From an uncultured Lachnospiraceae bacterium (GTDB taxonomy: Bacteria; Bacillota; Clostridia; Lachnospirales; Lachnospiraceae), in contig CACZBW010000012.1 of assembly GCA_902779575.1 (NCBI GenBank), positions 105,178-169,177 of the forward strand: a stretch of 64,000 nt of DNA, read 5' to 3'. Of the stretch, positions 36,101 to 44,719 are shown one piece after another. The position numbers were made by a program, and so were the translations under genes. The stretch's first letter is position 1, and every line of letters starts with the position of its first letter. The notes under the pieces were generated by a model. That model was not told where the DNA came from and made no database searches. It saw only the letters and a list, made by a program, of their open reading frames with translations.

Positions 36101-37381
36101 ACTCCGCGTGAGGTACACTCATCCGCTGTTCAGCCGGTTGTCTTCACAAAGGACATGCGGAAGACCTATACGATCCTCTGCCCGCAGATGAGTCCGATCC
36201 ATTTCAACATCATGGCTGCGGGACTCAATGCGTCCGGCTACCGCCTTGTGATGGTAAACCCGCCGGAACACGAGGCAGTGGACCTGGGACTGAAATATGT
36301 CAACAATGACGCCTGCTACCCGTCCCTCATTGTCGTCGGTCAGATGATGGCGGAGCTTACCAGCGGCAAATATGACCTGAGCCGCACCGCCATCATCATG
36401 TCCCAGACAGGCGGCGGCTGCCGGGCCTCCAACTATATGGGATTCTTCCGCCGCGCGCTGAAAAAGGCAGGTCTTGACCATGTGCCGGTCATCTCCGCTT
36501 CCGTACAGGGGCTGGAGTCCAATCCGGGATTCAAGGTGAACCTGACCCTGCTCCTTCGCATGCTTTACGCAATAGAGTTCGGCGATCTGTTCATGAAATG
36601 TCTCTACAGGGTCCGCCCCTACGAGCAGGAAAAGGGAAGCGCCAACCGGCTGCATGAACGGCTGGAAAAAGAATGCATCGATTTCCTGTCTTCCGGCAGC
36701 ACCTCCTCCAGGCGCTTCAATGCACTGTGCCGGAAGATCGTGCATGAGTTTGATATTCTTCCCATCACGGATGAGAAAAAACCAAGAGTCGGCATCGTGG
36801 GAGAGATCCTGGTCAAGTTCCTGCCCGCCGCCAACAACCACCTGGTTGAGCTTCTCGAGCGGGAAGGCGCGGAAGCGGTTCAGCCCGAAATGATGGATTT
36901 CTTCCTCTACAGTTTTTACAATGAGAACTTCAAGGCGGAAAACCACTATGCCAGCAAATGGACCGCGCGGGTCTGCAATATCGTAATCTATTATCTGGAG
37001 CATATCCGCAAAGCCGGCAGGGAAGCCCTGGCCCGCTCGGAACGCTTTACCCCGCCCCACCATATCCGGGAACTGGGCGAAATGGCCAGGGACATCGTTT
37101 CCCTGGGCAACCAGACCGGGGAAGGATGGTTCCTGACCGGGGAGATGCTGGAGCTGATCGAGGAAGGAACCAACAACATCGTCTGCACGCAGCCCTTCGG
37201 CTGCCTGCCCAACCACGTAGTCGGAAAAGGCGTCATCAAGGAGGTACGCCGGCAGCACCCGCTGGCCAATATCGTCGCGATCGATTTTGACCCGGGAGCC
37301 TCCGAGGTCAACCAGATCAACCGGATCAAACTGATGCTCTCCACCGCTGTAAAGCAGATGAAGGGAGTGCAGGAAGCTTAA
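33131..37381 (+). CDS. Fused 2-hydroxyacyl-CoA dehydratase activase (BadF/BcrA-type ATPase, DUF2229)
   Basis: It belongs to the large activase family whose ATPase modules drive electrons into 2-hydroxyacyl-CoA dehydratase or benzoyl-CoA reductase-type enzymes. There are two ASKHA ATPase domains: residues about 7-270 (LGIDIGSTTVKVALLD, GTCAGGTGSFIDQMA) and about 320-580 (LGIDAGSTTTKAALVSEDGS, DIGGQDMKCIKI, CSSGCGSFIE). A cysteine cluster CQGCTNHCR near 615-623 and dehydratase-like DUF2229 regions fill the C-terminal half (SESECYPAKIAHGH, GCGVDAVTTDEVDD, CTQPFGCLPNHVVGKG). Length, 1416 residues, is typical of the clostridial fused form. Its substrate is not known. No separate dehydratase subunits are adjacent. 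AGGAGG precedes the ATG and a perfect terminator follows. Confidence 0.92.
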   Translation: MPHDTIYSLGIDIGSTTVKVALLDSEKHLLFSDYRRHFADIQGTLADLIQEARDKTGPLTVCPVITGSGGLTLAGNMQVPFVQEVIAVSSALQLFAPQTDVAIELGGEDAKIIYFQGGSIEQRMNGTCAGGTGSFIDQMASLLQTDVTGLNEYAKEYKSLYTIAARCGVFAKSDIQPLINDGATKEDLSASIFQAVVNQTISGLACGRPIRGHVAFLGGPLHFLSELRQAFVRTLNLDGEHAIMPENSHLFAAIGSALNSKEEVHAGLDELIAKLRHGIRIEFEVPRMEPLFPSREEYDDFIQRQSRYKVKTADLKSYSGNCYLGIDAGSTTTKAALVSEDGSLLYSFYSNNNGSPLKTAISAVQEIYSLMPDSARIVYSCSTGYGEALMKAALMLDEGEVETIAHYYAASFFDPEVDCILDIGGQDMKCIKIRDHAVDSVQLNEACSSGCGSFIETFAKSLNYSVRDFAKAALFAEHPFDLGTRCTVFMNSKVKQAQKEGATVEDISAGLSYSVIKNALYKVIKVSDAAELGKHIVVQGGTFYNDGVLRAFEKIAGCEAIRPDIAGIMGAFGAGLIARERYAQEGQPKTGMLSIEQINSLQYTTHNSKCQGCTNHCRLTINRFSGGRQFISGNRCERGIGKKRNADNLPNLYDFKNKLIFRRESLPEDEADRGIIGIPRVLNMYELYPFWHTFFTKLRYRVILSPASSHKLYELGIESIPSESECYPAKIAHGHIEWLIHQGIKTIFYPCIPYERKEFRNAGNHYDCPIVTSYPMNIKNNVENLREQKVEFLCPFVAFTDENTVTSQLISLFKEIPSREVRTAAAEAWKELSSVRQAIYAEGKRVLDYLQKSGKHGIVLAGRPYHIDPEINHGIPELINSCGMAVLSEDSISDLGEIERPLIVLDQWMYHTRLYAAAEYVKLREDLDLIQLNSFGCGVDAVTTDEVDDILSGSGKIYTCLKIDEVSNLGAARIRIRSLIAAIRIRNANKTPREVHSSAVQPVVFTKDMRKTYTILCPQMSPIHFNIMAAGLNASGYRLVMVNPPEHEAVDLGLKYVNNDACYPSLIVVGQMMAELTSGKYDLSRTAIIMSQTGGGCRASNYMGFFRRALKKAGLDHVPVISASVQGLESNPGFKVNLTLLLRMLYAIEFGDLFMKCLYRVRPYEQEKGSANRLHERLEKECIDFLSSGSTSSRRFNALCRKIVHEFDILPITDEKKPRVGIVGEILVKFLPAANNHLVELLEREGAEAVQPEMMDFFLYSFYNENFKAENHYASKWTARVCNIVIYYLEHIRKAGREALARSERFTPPHHIRELGEMARDIVSLGNQTGEGWFLTGEMLELIEEGTNNIVCTQPFGCLPNHVVGKGVIKEVRRQHPLANIVAIDFDPGASEVNQINRIKLMLSTAVKQMKGVQEA

Positions 37382-37388
37382 ATTCTCC

Positions 37389-37418
37389 GGGCAGCCCGCA
37401 GCAGGGCTGCCCGTTTTT
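37389..37418 (+). terminator. Terminator of the activase gene
   Basis: GGGCAGCCC-GCAGCA-GGGCTGCCC followed by GTTTTT, eight bases after the stop codon. Confidence 0.92.
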
Positions 37419-37555
37419 CCGTTCTGCCTGAATTCATCCTCCTTTCAGGTCCGGGCACGCCCGGCCGGCATATGACGGAATATGTGAGCCGCAGGTTCGC
37501 TGCTTCAGATCCGGCACGCCCGGCCCGGGGTGCTGACTGTTTACAGCTTCAGCGC

Positions 37556-37590
37556 GCAAAAAATCCCCGGGCTCTCAGGCCCGGGGATTC
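37556..37590 (-). terminator. Terminator of efp
   Basis: On the minus strand AATCCCCGGGC-CTGAGA-GCCCGGGGATT is followed by TTTTGC, about 45 bp after the efp stop. Confidence 0.92.
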
Positions 37591-37633
37591 ACCGGATGCT
37601 TCTATGCGGGAAACAGTGTCTGTTCTCTCAGGA

Positions 37634-38191
37634 TCAGACTCTGGACAGATACTCGCCGGTTCTGGTATCGATCTTCAGCTTGTCGCCTGTGTTGACGAAA
37701 AGCGGAACCATAACCTGGGCGCCGGTCTCTACGATCGCCGGTTTGGTGGCGCCGGTCGCGGTGTTGCCCTTGACTCCGGGCTCTGTCTCCGTGACAACCA
37801 GCTCGACGAAGAGAGGCGGCTCGATGGCGAATACGCTGCCGTTATAGGACAGAACCTTGCACATCTCATTCTCTTTGACGAACTTCATGTTGTCGCCGAC
37901 GATATCGGTGCTGATGGCAACCTGGTCGTAGGTCTCGACGTTCATGAAGTTGTAAAGATCGCCGTCCGCGTACAGATACTGCATATCAACGCGGTCGATC
38001 CTGGCCTGCGGGAACTTCTCAGTCGGACGGAAGGTTTTCTCAACTACGCCGCCGTCGATCACATTCCTCAGCTTGGTTCTTACAAAGGCAGCGCCCTTCC
38101 CCGGTTTTACATGCTGAAATTCCATAACCTGCATGACCTGCCCGTCAATCTCAAGTGTGATGCCGTTTCTGAAATCGCCTGCTGATACCAT
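37634..38191 (-). CDS. efp: Elongation factor P
   Basis: It binds ribosomes stalled at polyproline stretches and restores peptide-bond formation. The 185-residue protein has the KOW-like N-terminal domain with the loop [17 protein letters not shown], whose lysine is the usual site of modification, and two OB domains ending [19 protein letters not shown] lies upstream of the ATG. It is separated from aroK by 173 bp and closed by a strong terminator. Confidence 0.98.
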   Translation of the reverse strand: MVSAGDFRNGITLEIDGQVMQVMEFQHVKPGKGAAFVRTKLRNVIDGGVVEKTFRPTEKFPQARIDRVDMQYLYADGDLYNFMNVETYDQVAISTDIVGDNMKFVKENEMCKVLSYNGSVFAIEPPLFVELVVTETEPGVKGNTATGATKPAIVETGAQVMVPLFVNTGDKLKIDTRTGEYLSRV

Positions 38192-38364
38192 AAAAAACCC
38201 TCCTTAAACTGTCTTTGCCGGTATTCCGGCAATGAAAAAACTGCTCTGGCTCGTCCCGGTCTGTATAGAAGCCGGTCTGAACAGTGTCTTTCAAAAAATG
38301 ATTTCAACCGATCCCTGCCCGTCAGGCAGGTCAGAATTCTCTTTATTTTAATACATCTGAGCGC

Positions 38365-38880
38365 TCAATTCAACCTATTTCTTATCTCGGCGGTAAGCTG
38401 GCCGATGCTTTTGCGCTCATTTTTCACTATAAGGTCCGCCGCGTCCAGATACATCGGCATGCGCTCCGAAAGAAGCGCTCCGATCCTGCTTTCCAGGCTT
38501 CCCTCCCCTCTCAGGTTCGGCCGGTCTGTCGCCCTGCTGAGCCTGCGCGTAAGAACCGGTACGGAGGAATCAAGCAGGATGACCGTACCAAGGGCACGCA
38601 TCAGCGGGCGGTTCTCCTCTCTTAAGGGCATGCCGCCGCCGCAAGACAGAATATAACGGTCCGTGCGGTCTGCCAGATTTCTCAGGACCCGGGTTTCCGC
38701 GTCCCGGAAATAGGGCTGCCCCTTCCGGGCAAAGATCTCATTGATCGTCATCCCCTCCATCTCCTCGATCAGACGGTCGCTGTCGAGTACGGGGATGCCC
38801 ATTTCCCTGGACAGGGCCCTTCCTACACTTGATTTTCCTGTTCCCATAAATCCGATCAGGACAATATTTTTTTCCGGCAT
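38365..38880 (-). CDS. aroK: Shikimate kinase
   Basis: It phosphorylates shikimate in the chorismate pathway. The 171-residue protein has Walker A in IVLIGFMGTGKSSVGRAL, the substrate DSD motif (VLDSDRLIE), FRDAETRVL, and the CGGGMPLREENR loop, with the lid arginine in RATDRPNLRG. Length is typical. pheA, which uses the pathway product, lies about 12 kb away on the same strand. Confidence 0.96.
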   Translation of the reverse strand: MPEKNIVLIGFMGTGKSSVGRALSREMGIPVLDSDRLIEEMEGMTINEIFARKGQPYFRDAETRVLRNLADRTDRYILSCGGGMPLREENRPLMRALGTVILLDSSVPVLTRRLSRATDRPNLRGEGSLESRIGALLSERMPMYLDAADLIVKNERKSIGQLTAEIRNRLN

Positions 38881-39001
38881 TCCAAACTCCCTTTTATATC
38901 ACTCCATCAGGCGGACTTACGGACCTGCAGGCGCGTGCCTGATACACTGCCCCGCAGCCGCGGGCGTGAGAAACAGATCAGATGATAACCGCAGCCTTCT
39001 G

Positions 39002-42000
39002 TCAGCCTCCCAGAAGATCGAAAATCGACAGCTGGTCCGATTCCGGAAGTCCTTCCAGAATTCCCAGGCTTACCAGTTTTTCCGAGATGGTTCTCGAACA
39101 TTTTGTGCGTTCCCGGAAGTTATCCAGCGAAAGGAAGGGACCGTCCTTGCAGGCGTCCACAATCTGCGCGGCGACATTGTCCCCCAGGCCCTCGATCTTG
39201 TTCAGGGACGGCATCAGCATTCCGTCTATAATGCGGAATTTGGTTGCCCTTGCCTGAAAAACATCGATTTTCACAAAGGAAAATCCGCGGGCGTACATCT
39301 CCCGGACCACCTTCATAGCCTTATACTGCTCCTGCTCCTTCTGCTCCTGGTCTTTTTTATCCTTGGCCTCGAACTCCTCCATGTGCCGGCGGAGTACTTC
39401 CGGTCCCTGGCACATCTTCTCATAGTCAAAGCCCGGAGAGCGGATCGAGAAGAAAGCCGCATAATAGGCCAGCGGTTCATTGATCTTATACCAGGCGATT
39501 CTCCACGCCATCATGACATAGGCCGCGGCGTGGGCTTTCGGAAACATGTATTTGATCTTCTTGCAGGATTTGATGTACCATTCCGGCACATCATGCTTTC
39601 TCATCTCCTCCTCCCACTCGGGAGTCAGGCCTTTCCCTTTCCGGACCTTCTCCATGATCATGAAAGACATCTCCGGGTCAAGACCCTTGCCGATCAGGTA
39701 AATCATGATGTCGTCACGGCAGCAGATGGCGGTCGAGATCGTGCAGGTCCCGCTCATAATCAGGTCCTGGGCGTTGCCCAGCCAGACGTCGGTTCCGTGC
39801 GCAAGACCGGCGATCCGGACCAGGTCCGACAGGTACTGAGGTTTTGTGTCGACCAGCATCTGGATCGCAAATTCCGTTCCGAACTCCGGGATTCCCAGGG
39901 ATCCCAGCGGACAGCCGCCGATATCCTCCGGTTTTATGCCGAGGGCATCCGTGTTCTGGAACAGGGTCATCACCTTCCGGTCGTCCAGAGGAACGTCGAC
40001 CGCCCTCACCCCGGTCAGGTCCTCCAGCATCCGGATCATGGTCGGATCATCATGGCCCAGGATATCCAGCTTCAGCAGGTTGTGATCGATCTTATGATAG
40101 TCAAAATGCGTCGTGATGGTATTCTCATCCTTCGGGGGATGCTGCACCGGCGTGAAGGTGTTGATCTCCTCCCCGTAGGGAAGAACGATGATTCCGCCCG
40201 GATGCTGCCCCGTCGACTTGCGCACGTCCACGCAGCCGTTCGCGATCCGGACCACCTCCGCCGTCCGCTTGTTTTCCCCGTGATCCTCAAAATACTTTTT
40301 CACATATCCGAACGCCGTCTTGTCCGCAACGCCCGTAACCGTGCCGGCCCGGAAGGTCTGTCCGGCCCCGAAGATCACCTCCGTATATTTGTGGGCCTTG
40401 GACTGATATTCCCCTGAAAAATTCAGGTCGATATCCGGCTCCTTGTTGCCCTTGAAGCCTAGGAAGGTCTCGAAGGGTATGTCAAAGCCGAGCTTATCAA
40501 GCTTTGTTCCGCAGTTCGGGCACTCCCTGTCCGGCATATCGCAGCCGGCCATTCCGTCGAATTTCCTGACCAGCTCTGAATCGAAATCCACATAATGGCA
40601 GCTGGGACACAGATAGTGGGGATGCAGCGAATTGACCTCGGTAATTCCCGCCATATTGGCGACGAAGGAAGAACCGACGGAACCTCTGGATCCAACCAGA
40701 TACCCGTCCGCTACGGACTTCCAGACCAGCTTCTGGGCAATGATATACATGACCGCGAAGCCGTTGGAGATAATGGAGTTCAGCTCCCTTTTCAGGCGTT
40801 CCTCCACGATTTCGGGGAGTTCGTCCCCGTAAATCTCGTGGGCTTTATCGTAGCAGATCCTGGTCAGCATCTCATCCGAATTCGGGATGACCGGAGGACA
40901 TTTGTCCGGCCTGACCGGGGAAAAACGCTCAACCTGGTCAGCAATCATATTGGGATTGCGGATGACCACCTCCAGAGCCTTCTCCTCGCCCAGGTATTCG
41001 AACTCCTTCAGCATCTCCTCCGTCGTGCGCAGATAGAGGGGCGGCTGGTCGTCCGCCTCGTCAAAGTCCAGGGCGAACTGCAGAATTCTGCGGTAGATCT
41101 CATCCTCCGGATTCAGGAAATGAACGTCGCAGGTTGCGGCCACCGGTTTGGAATACTGTTCTCCCAGGGCTACGATTCTCCGGTTATAGTTTTTCAGATC
41201 CTCCACCGTCTTCGGCTCGTTTTTCAGTTCCCCGTTCTTATCGTATTTCGGCACGGTCAGAAACAGATTGTTTCCGATCGGCTGGATCTCCAGGTAATCG
41301 TAAAAATCAACCAGACGCTTGAGCTCCTTCTGCCCCGCGCCCCTTTCAATCGCCTGATAGAGTTCGCCCGCCTCACAGGCCGATCCGATGATCAGGCCTT
41401 CCCGGTGCTGCGCCAGATAACTCTTGGGCAGGCGGGGATGACGCGCGAAATAATCCAGATGCGACTTCGACACGCAGCGGTAGAGATTGACCCGGCCGGT
41501 TTCATTTTTCGCCAGCAGAATGACGTGGTAGGTGGGCATCTTCCGGATCCTGGAATCGTCCGCCCTGCACCAGGCGTTCATCTCATCCAGATTCTTTATC
41601 TTCAGGTCGCCCAGCATGCGGATGAAGCGCAGGAAGATATCCGCCGTGCAGGCTGCGTCGTCCACTGCCCTGTGGTGATGGCCCAGGCTGACGTTCAGGG
41701 CCTTTGCCACATTGTCCAGCTTATATTTGCTGATCCCGGGAAGAAGAACCCGCGCAAGAGCCACGGTATCAACCGAAGTGAAATTATGCGCAAAGCCCAG
41801 CCGGTCACAGTTCTCCTCGATAAAGCTGACGTCAAAGGCGGCATTGTGCGCCACCAGCACCGCGCCCTCGCAGAAAGCCAGAAAACGAGGGAGAATCTTC
41901 TCAATGGTCTCCGCCTTTATGACCATGGCGTCGCTGATGCTCGTCAGCTGCTCGATCCGGAAGGGAATCGGGACTTCGGGGTTTACAAATTCAGAGAAAC

Positions 42001-43534
42001 GATCCGTGATTTTTCCGTTTTCCACCTTCACGGCGCCGATCTCGATGATCCGGTTTTCAACAGGAGAAAATCCCGTTGTCTCTATGTCGAAGACGACGAA
42101 GCTGCCGGACAGCTCCTGCCCCTTCGAATTGACGGCGGTTTCCATCTGGTCGTCCACCAGATAGGCCTCGCAGCCGTAGATGACCTTGAAATCCGAATCC
42201 GGCGGCACGGCGTGCCATGCATCCGGAAGCGCCTGCACCACGCCGTGGTCCGTGACGGCGATCGCTTTATGCCCCCAGGAAGCGGCCGTCTTCACGATGG
42301 TCTTCACATCGCTGACCGCGTCCATCGCGCTCATCTTCGTATGGCAGTGCAGCTCCACCCGCTTCTCCGGCCAGGTGTCCATGCGGCGCACCCTGAAATC
42401 CGCCGTCTTTTTGATCCCGTAAATATTCGAGATCACAATATCCGAATCATACAGATCCTGGGACGCCATGCCTTTTACCCGGACAAAACTTCCGGGCTTC
42501 AGCGCCGCTGTCAGTTCCCCTTTGAGCGAAGGATCCAGGAAAAGCTTGACGTTCATCGTATCGGTAAAGTCGGTCATGCTGATGATAACCAGGTTCAGGT
42601 CGCGGCCTTTCTTTGTATGGATATCCCTGACATCGACCGCCGAAATCTGTCCTCTGACCGTGACGTCTCCGATCGCGCCGAGAATTGTCTTCATCTCGAC
42701 GGTATCGTCATCAAAATCCTTTCCGTATATCACATCCGGATTGTCCGACCAGCTGAGCGCCTGCGCGCGGGTCTCCTCCCCGCTTCCTGCTCCTTTGCCC
42801 CGGCCGGCGCTTCCTTTCACAGATCCCCTGCGGCCGGCGCTTTTTACCGGGCGGCTTCCGGAAACCGGGGCGGCTTTTTCCGTATTCTTTTCCTTTTCTA
42901 TTTCCTCTTCCGCCTGCCGCTTCTCCTTCTGCAAAGGATCTGCTCCCGCAAAGATACTCCCGGCGCCGGCTGCCACCTTCTCGTCCACCTGCATCTGGCG
43001 GAAAGCCCGTGTCTTTTCCGCAACTGACGCTTTCTTATAGGCGATGGTCAGCTTCAGGTTCAGGCCGCATCTCTCTGTAAAGATCTTGTCCAGCACCCGC
43101 TTCAGCTCATCCTCATACTGGCGGGCTACGATAGAATCTTCTATATAAAGAACACAGGTTTCCTCATCCGAAAATACACATTCGGAGCTCCTGAAGAGCG
43201 TATACAGACACTTCTGATAACCCTTCAGCTCATAGAGAATGCTGCTGCGGTAGACTTTCATCAGATATTTCGCGCTGTACTGTTCAGAAAGGTGGAATTT
43301 CTCTATGATCCTGGTCTTCATACCCAGCGGTTCGGCGATCTGTTCGTCCATCACCGCTTCCAGCTTTGCGACATCCTTTTTCGGAATCAGGCGGTCCGCG
43401 TCAATATAGACCTTCAGAAGGGTCTTTCCGCTGTTCATGGTCAGGCGCGTGACCGACGTATGCCGGAGAATCCCCCTGATATCCTCATCCTCCGGCATGA
43501 CGCCGGGAAATGCCTCAAAAAAAGCCTTGGTCAT
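39002..43534 (-). CDS. polC: DNA polymerase III PolC-type alpha subunit
   Basis: This is the replicative polymerase of low-GC Gram-positives, with built-in proofreading. In the 1510-residue protein the order is an N-terminal domain, an OB fold (about 285-380), PHP segment (RVELHCHTKMSAMDAVSDV near 395) interrupted by the DEDDh exonuclease (FVVFDIETTGFSPVENRII near 480; AHNAAFDVSF), then the rest of PHP, a zinc cysteine pair (CPSCHY / CPNCGT near 975-1010), and the polymerase core with PDIDLNFSGEYQ near 1035. A low-complexity Lys/Gly/Ser linker lies near 205-255. Length is slightly above the usual 1430-1450 residues. It is last in the ispG-side gene run. Confidence 0.98.
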   Translation of the reverse strand: MTKAFFEAFPGVMPEDEDIRGILRHTSVTRLTMNSGKTLLKVYIDADRLIPKKDVAKLEAVMDEQIAEPLGMKTRIIEKFHLSEQYSAKYLMKVYRSSILYELKGYQKCLYTLFRSSECVFSDEETCVLYIEDSIVARQYEDELKRVLDKIFTERCGLNLKLTIAYKKASVAEKTRAFRQMQVDEKVAAGAGSIFAGADPLQKEKRQAEEEIEKEKNTEKAAPVSGSRPVKSAGRRGSVKGSAGRGKGAGSGEETRAQALSWSDNPDVIYGKDFDDDTVEMKTILGAIGDVTVRGQISAVDVRDIHTKKGRDLNLVIISMTDFTDTMNVKLFLDPSLKGELTAALKPGSFVRVKGMASQDLYDSDIVISNIYGIKKTADFRVRRMDTWPEKRVELHCHTKMSAMDAVSDVKTIVKTAASWGHKAIAVTDHGVVQALPDAWHAVPPDSDFKVIYGCEAYLVDDQMETAVNSKGQELSGSFVVFDIETTGFSPVENRIIEIGAVKVENGKITDRFSEFVNPEVPIPFRIEQLTSISDAMVIKAETIEKILPRFLAFCEGAVLVAHNAAFDVSFIEENCDRLGFAHNFTSVDTVALARVLLPGISKYKLDNVAKALNVSLGHHHRAVDDAACTADIFLRFIRMLGDLKIKNLDEMNAWCRADDSRIRKMPTYHVILLAKNETGRVNLYRCVSKSHLDYFARHPRLPKSYLAQHREGLIIGSACEAGELYQAIERGAGQKELKRLVDFYDYLEIQPIGNNLFLTVPKYDKNGELKNEPKTVEDLKNYNRRIVALGEQYSKPVAATCDVHFLNPEDEIYRRILQFALDFDEADDQPPLYLRTTEEMLKEFEYLGEEKALEVVIRNPNMIADQVERFSPVRPDKCPPVIPNSDEMLTRICYDKAHEIYGDELPEIVEERLKRELNSIISNGFAVMYIIAQKLVWKSVADGYLVGSRGSVGSSFVANMAGITEVNSLHPHYLCPSCHYVDFDSELVRKFDGMAGCDMPDRECPNCGTKLDKLGFDIPFETFLGFKGNKEPDIDLNFSGEYQSKAHKYTEVIFGAGQTFRAGTVTGVADKTAFGYVKKYFEDHGENKRTAEVVRIANGCVDVRKSTGQHPGGIIVLPYGEEINTFTPVQHPPKDENTITTHFDYHKIDHNLLKLDILGHDDPTMIRMLEDLTGVRAVDVPLDDRKVMTLFQNTDALGIKPEDIGGCPLGSLGIPEFGTEFAIQMLVDTKPQYLSDLVRIAGLAHGTDVWLGNAQDLIMSGTCTISTAICCRDDIMIYLIGKGLDPEMSFMIMEKVRKGKGLTPEWEEEMRKHDVPEWYIKSCKKIKYMFPKAHAAAYVMMAWRIAWYKINEPLAYYAAFFSIRSPGFDYEKMCQGPEVLRRHMEEFEAKDKKDQEQKEQEQYKAMKVVREMYARGFSFVKIDVFQARATKFRIIDGMLMPSLNKIEGLGDNVAAQIVDACKDGPFLSLDNFRERTKCSRTISEKLVSLGILEGLPESDQLSIFDLLGG

Positions 43535-43628
43535 AATGAAAGAATCCTTTTCTTCCCAGCGCTTCTGCCGGATGCCTCAGACGCGCTGTCCATTGAAATG
43601 CTGCTTCAGCAGTTTCTGAAATAGCTTC

Positions 43629-44690
43629 TTATTTCCCTGCCATCCGGTCCAGCTCTGTCTTCAGCTCCGACAGGAGTTCCTTTTCAGGAACCTTCTTAAT
43701 CACTTCACCGCCGCGGATCAGAAGCCCCGACCCTTTTCCGCCGGCGATTCCGATATCCGCCTCCCGGGCTTCCCCCGGCCCGTTGACGACGCATCCCATG
43801 ACAGCAACCTTGATATTCAGCGGATAACTCTGAACCAGGTCTTCCACCTGCCCCGCCAGGGAAATCAGGTCGATCTCCGTCCTTCCGCAGGTCGGGCAGG
43901 ACACAACTTCGACGCCGCCGCTCCGAAGGCCAAGGGTGCGCAGGATCAGCTTCGCGCTCTTGATCTCCTCCACCGGATCCCCCGTCAGGGAGACGCGTAC
44001 CGTGTCACCGATCCCCTTTGACAGGATCAGGGCAAGGCCGACAGCGGACTTGATATTCCCGGACAGAACCGTCCCTGCCTCCGTGATTCCGACGTGCAGC
44101 GGATAATCCGACTGCTCCGCGAATTTCTCATATGCCTCCGCGCACATGAGCACGTCCGAGGACTTGATGGAGACGACCAGATTATCATAGTCCATGCTCT
44201 CGATCCATCTGCATTTGTCAAGGGCGCTCTCCACCAGTCCGTCCGCGGTCACGCCATGATATTTCTCAATCAGCTCTTTCTCCAGGGACCCGGAATTCAC
44301 GCCGACCCGGATCGGAACGCCGAAGGCTTTCGCCGTATCCACGACCGCTTTCACGCGCTCCCTGGAGCCGATGTTGCCGGGATTGATCCGGATCTTGTCC
44401 GCGCCGTTCTCAATGGCCGCGATGGCCAGCCGGTAATCAAAGTGTATGTCGGCAATCAGCGGAATCGATATTCTGCTCTTTATCTCCTTCAGTGCCCGGG
44501 CGGCCTCCATGGTCGGCACCGTGCAGCGTATCAGTTCGCAGCCGGCTTCCTCCAGGGCATGAATCTGGCGCACCGTCGCTTCGACATCCTCTGTCTTTGT
44601 ATTGGTCATCGACTGAATCAGAACAGGATGACCGCCTCCGATCAGGCGGTCTTTGATCCTGACAGTCCTTGTATCCTGTCTTGTATACAT
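43629..44690 (-). CDS. ispG: 4-hydroxy-3-methylbut-2-enyl-diphosphate synthase
   Basis: This [4Fe-4S] enzyme makes HMBPP in the methylerythritol phosphate isoprenoid pathway. The 353-residue short-form protein has the TIM-barrel start [46 protein letters not shown], and the cluster cysteines in [12 protein letters not shown] and [17 protein letters not shown] site precedes the ATG. It lies 29 bp after ppk and 94 bp before polC on the same strand. Confidence 0.97.
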   Translation of the reverse strand: MYTRQDTRTVRIKDRLIGGGHPVLIQSMTNTKTEDVEATVRQIHALEEAGCELIRCTVPTMEAARALKEIKSRISIPLIADIHFDYRLAIAAIENGADKIRINPGNIGSRERVKAVVDTAKAFGVPIRVGVNSGSLEKELIEKYHGVTADGLVESALDKCRWIESMDYDNLVVSIKSSDVLMCAEAYEKFAEQSDYPLHVGITEAGTVLSGNIKSAVGLALILSKGIGDTVRVSLTGDPVEEIKSAKLILRTLGLRSGGVEVVSCPTCGRTEIDLISLAGQVEDLVQSYPLNIKVAVMGCVVNGPGEAREADIGIAGGKGSGLLIRGGEVIKKVPEKELLSELKTELDRMAGK

Positions 44691-44719
44691 CTTTTTCTCT
44701 CCCGGAAGGCTGTGCTTCC

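Noticed and set aside
37444-37526. Short direct repeat TCAGGTCCGGGCACGCCCGG / TCAGATCCGGCACGCCCGG
   Set aside because: Only two copies of about 20 bp, 60 bp apart, in a GC-rich gap between two terminators; too little to support a function.
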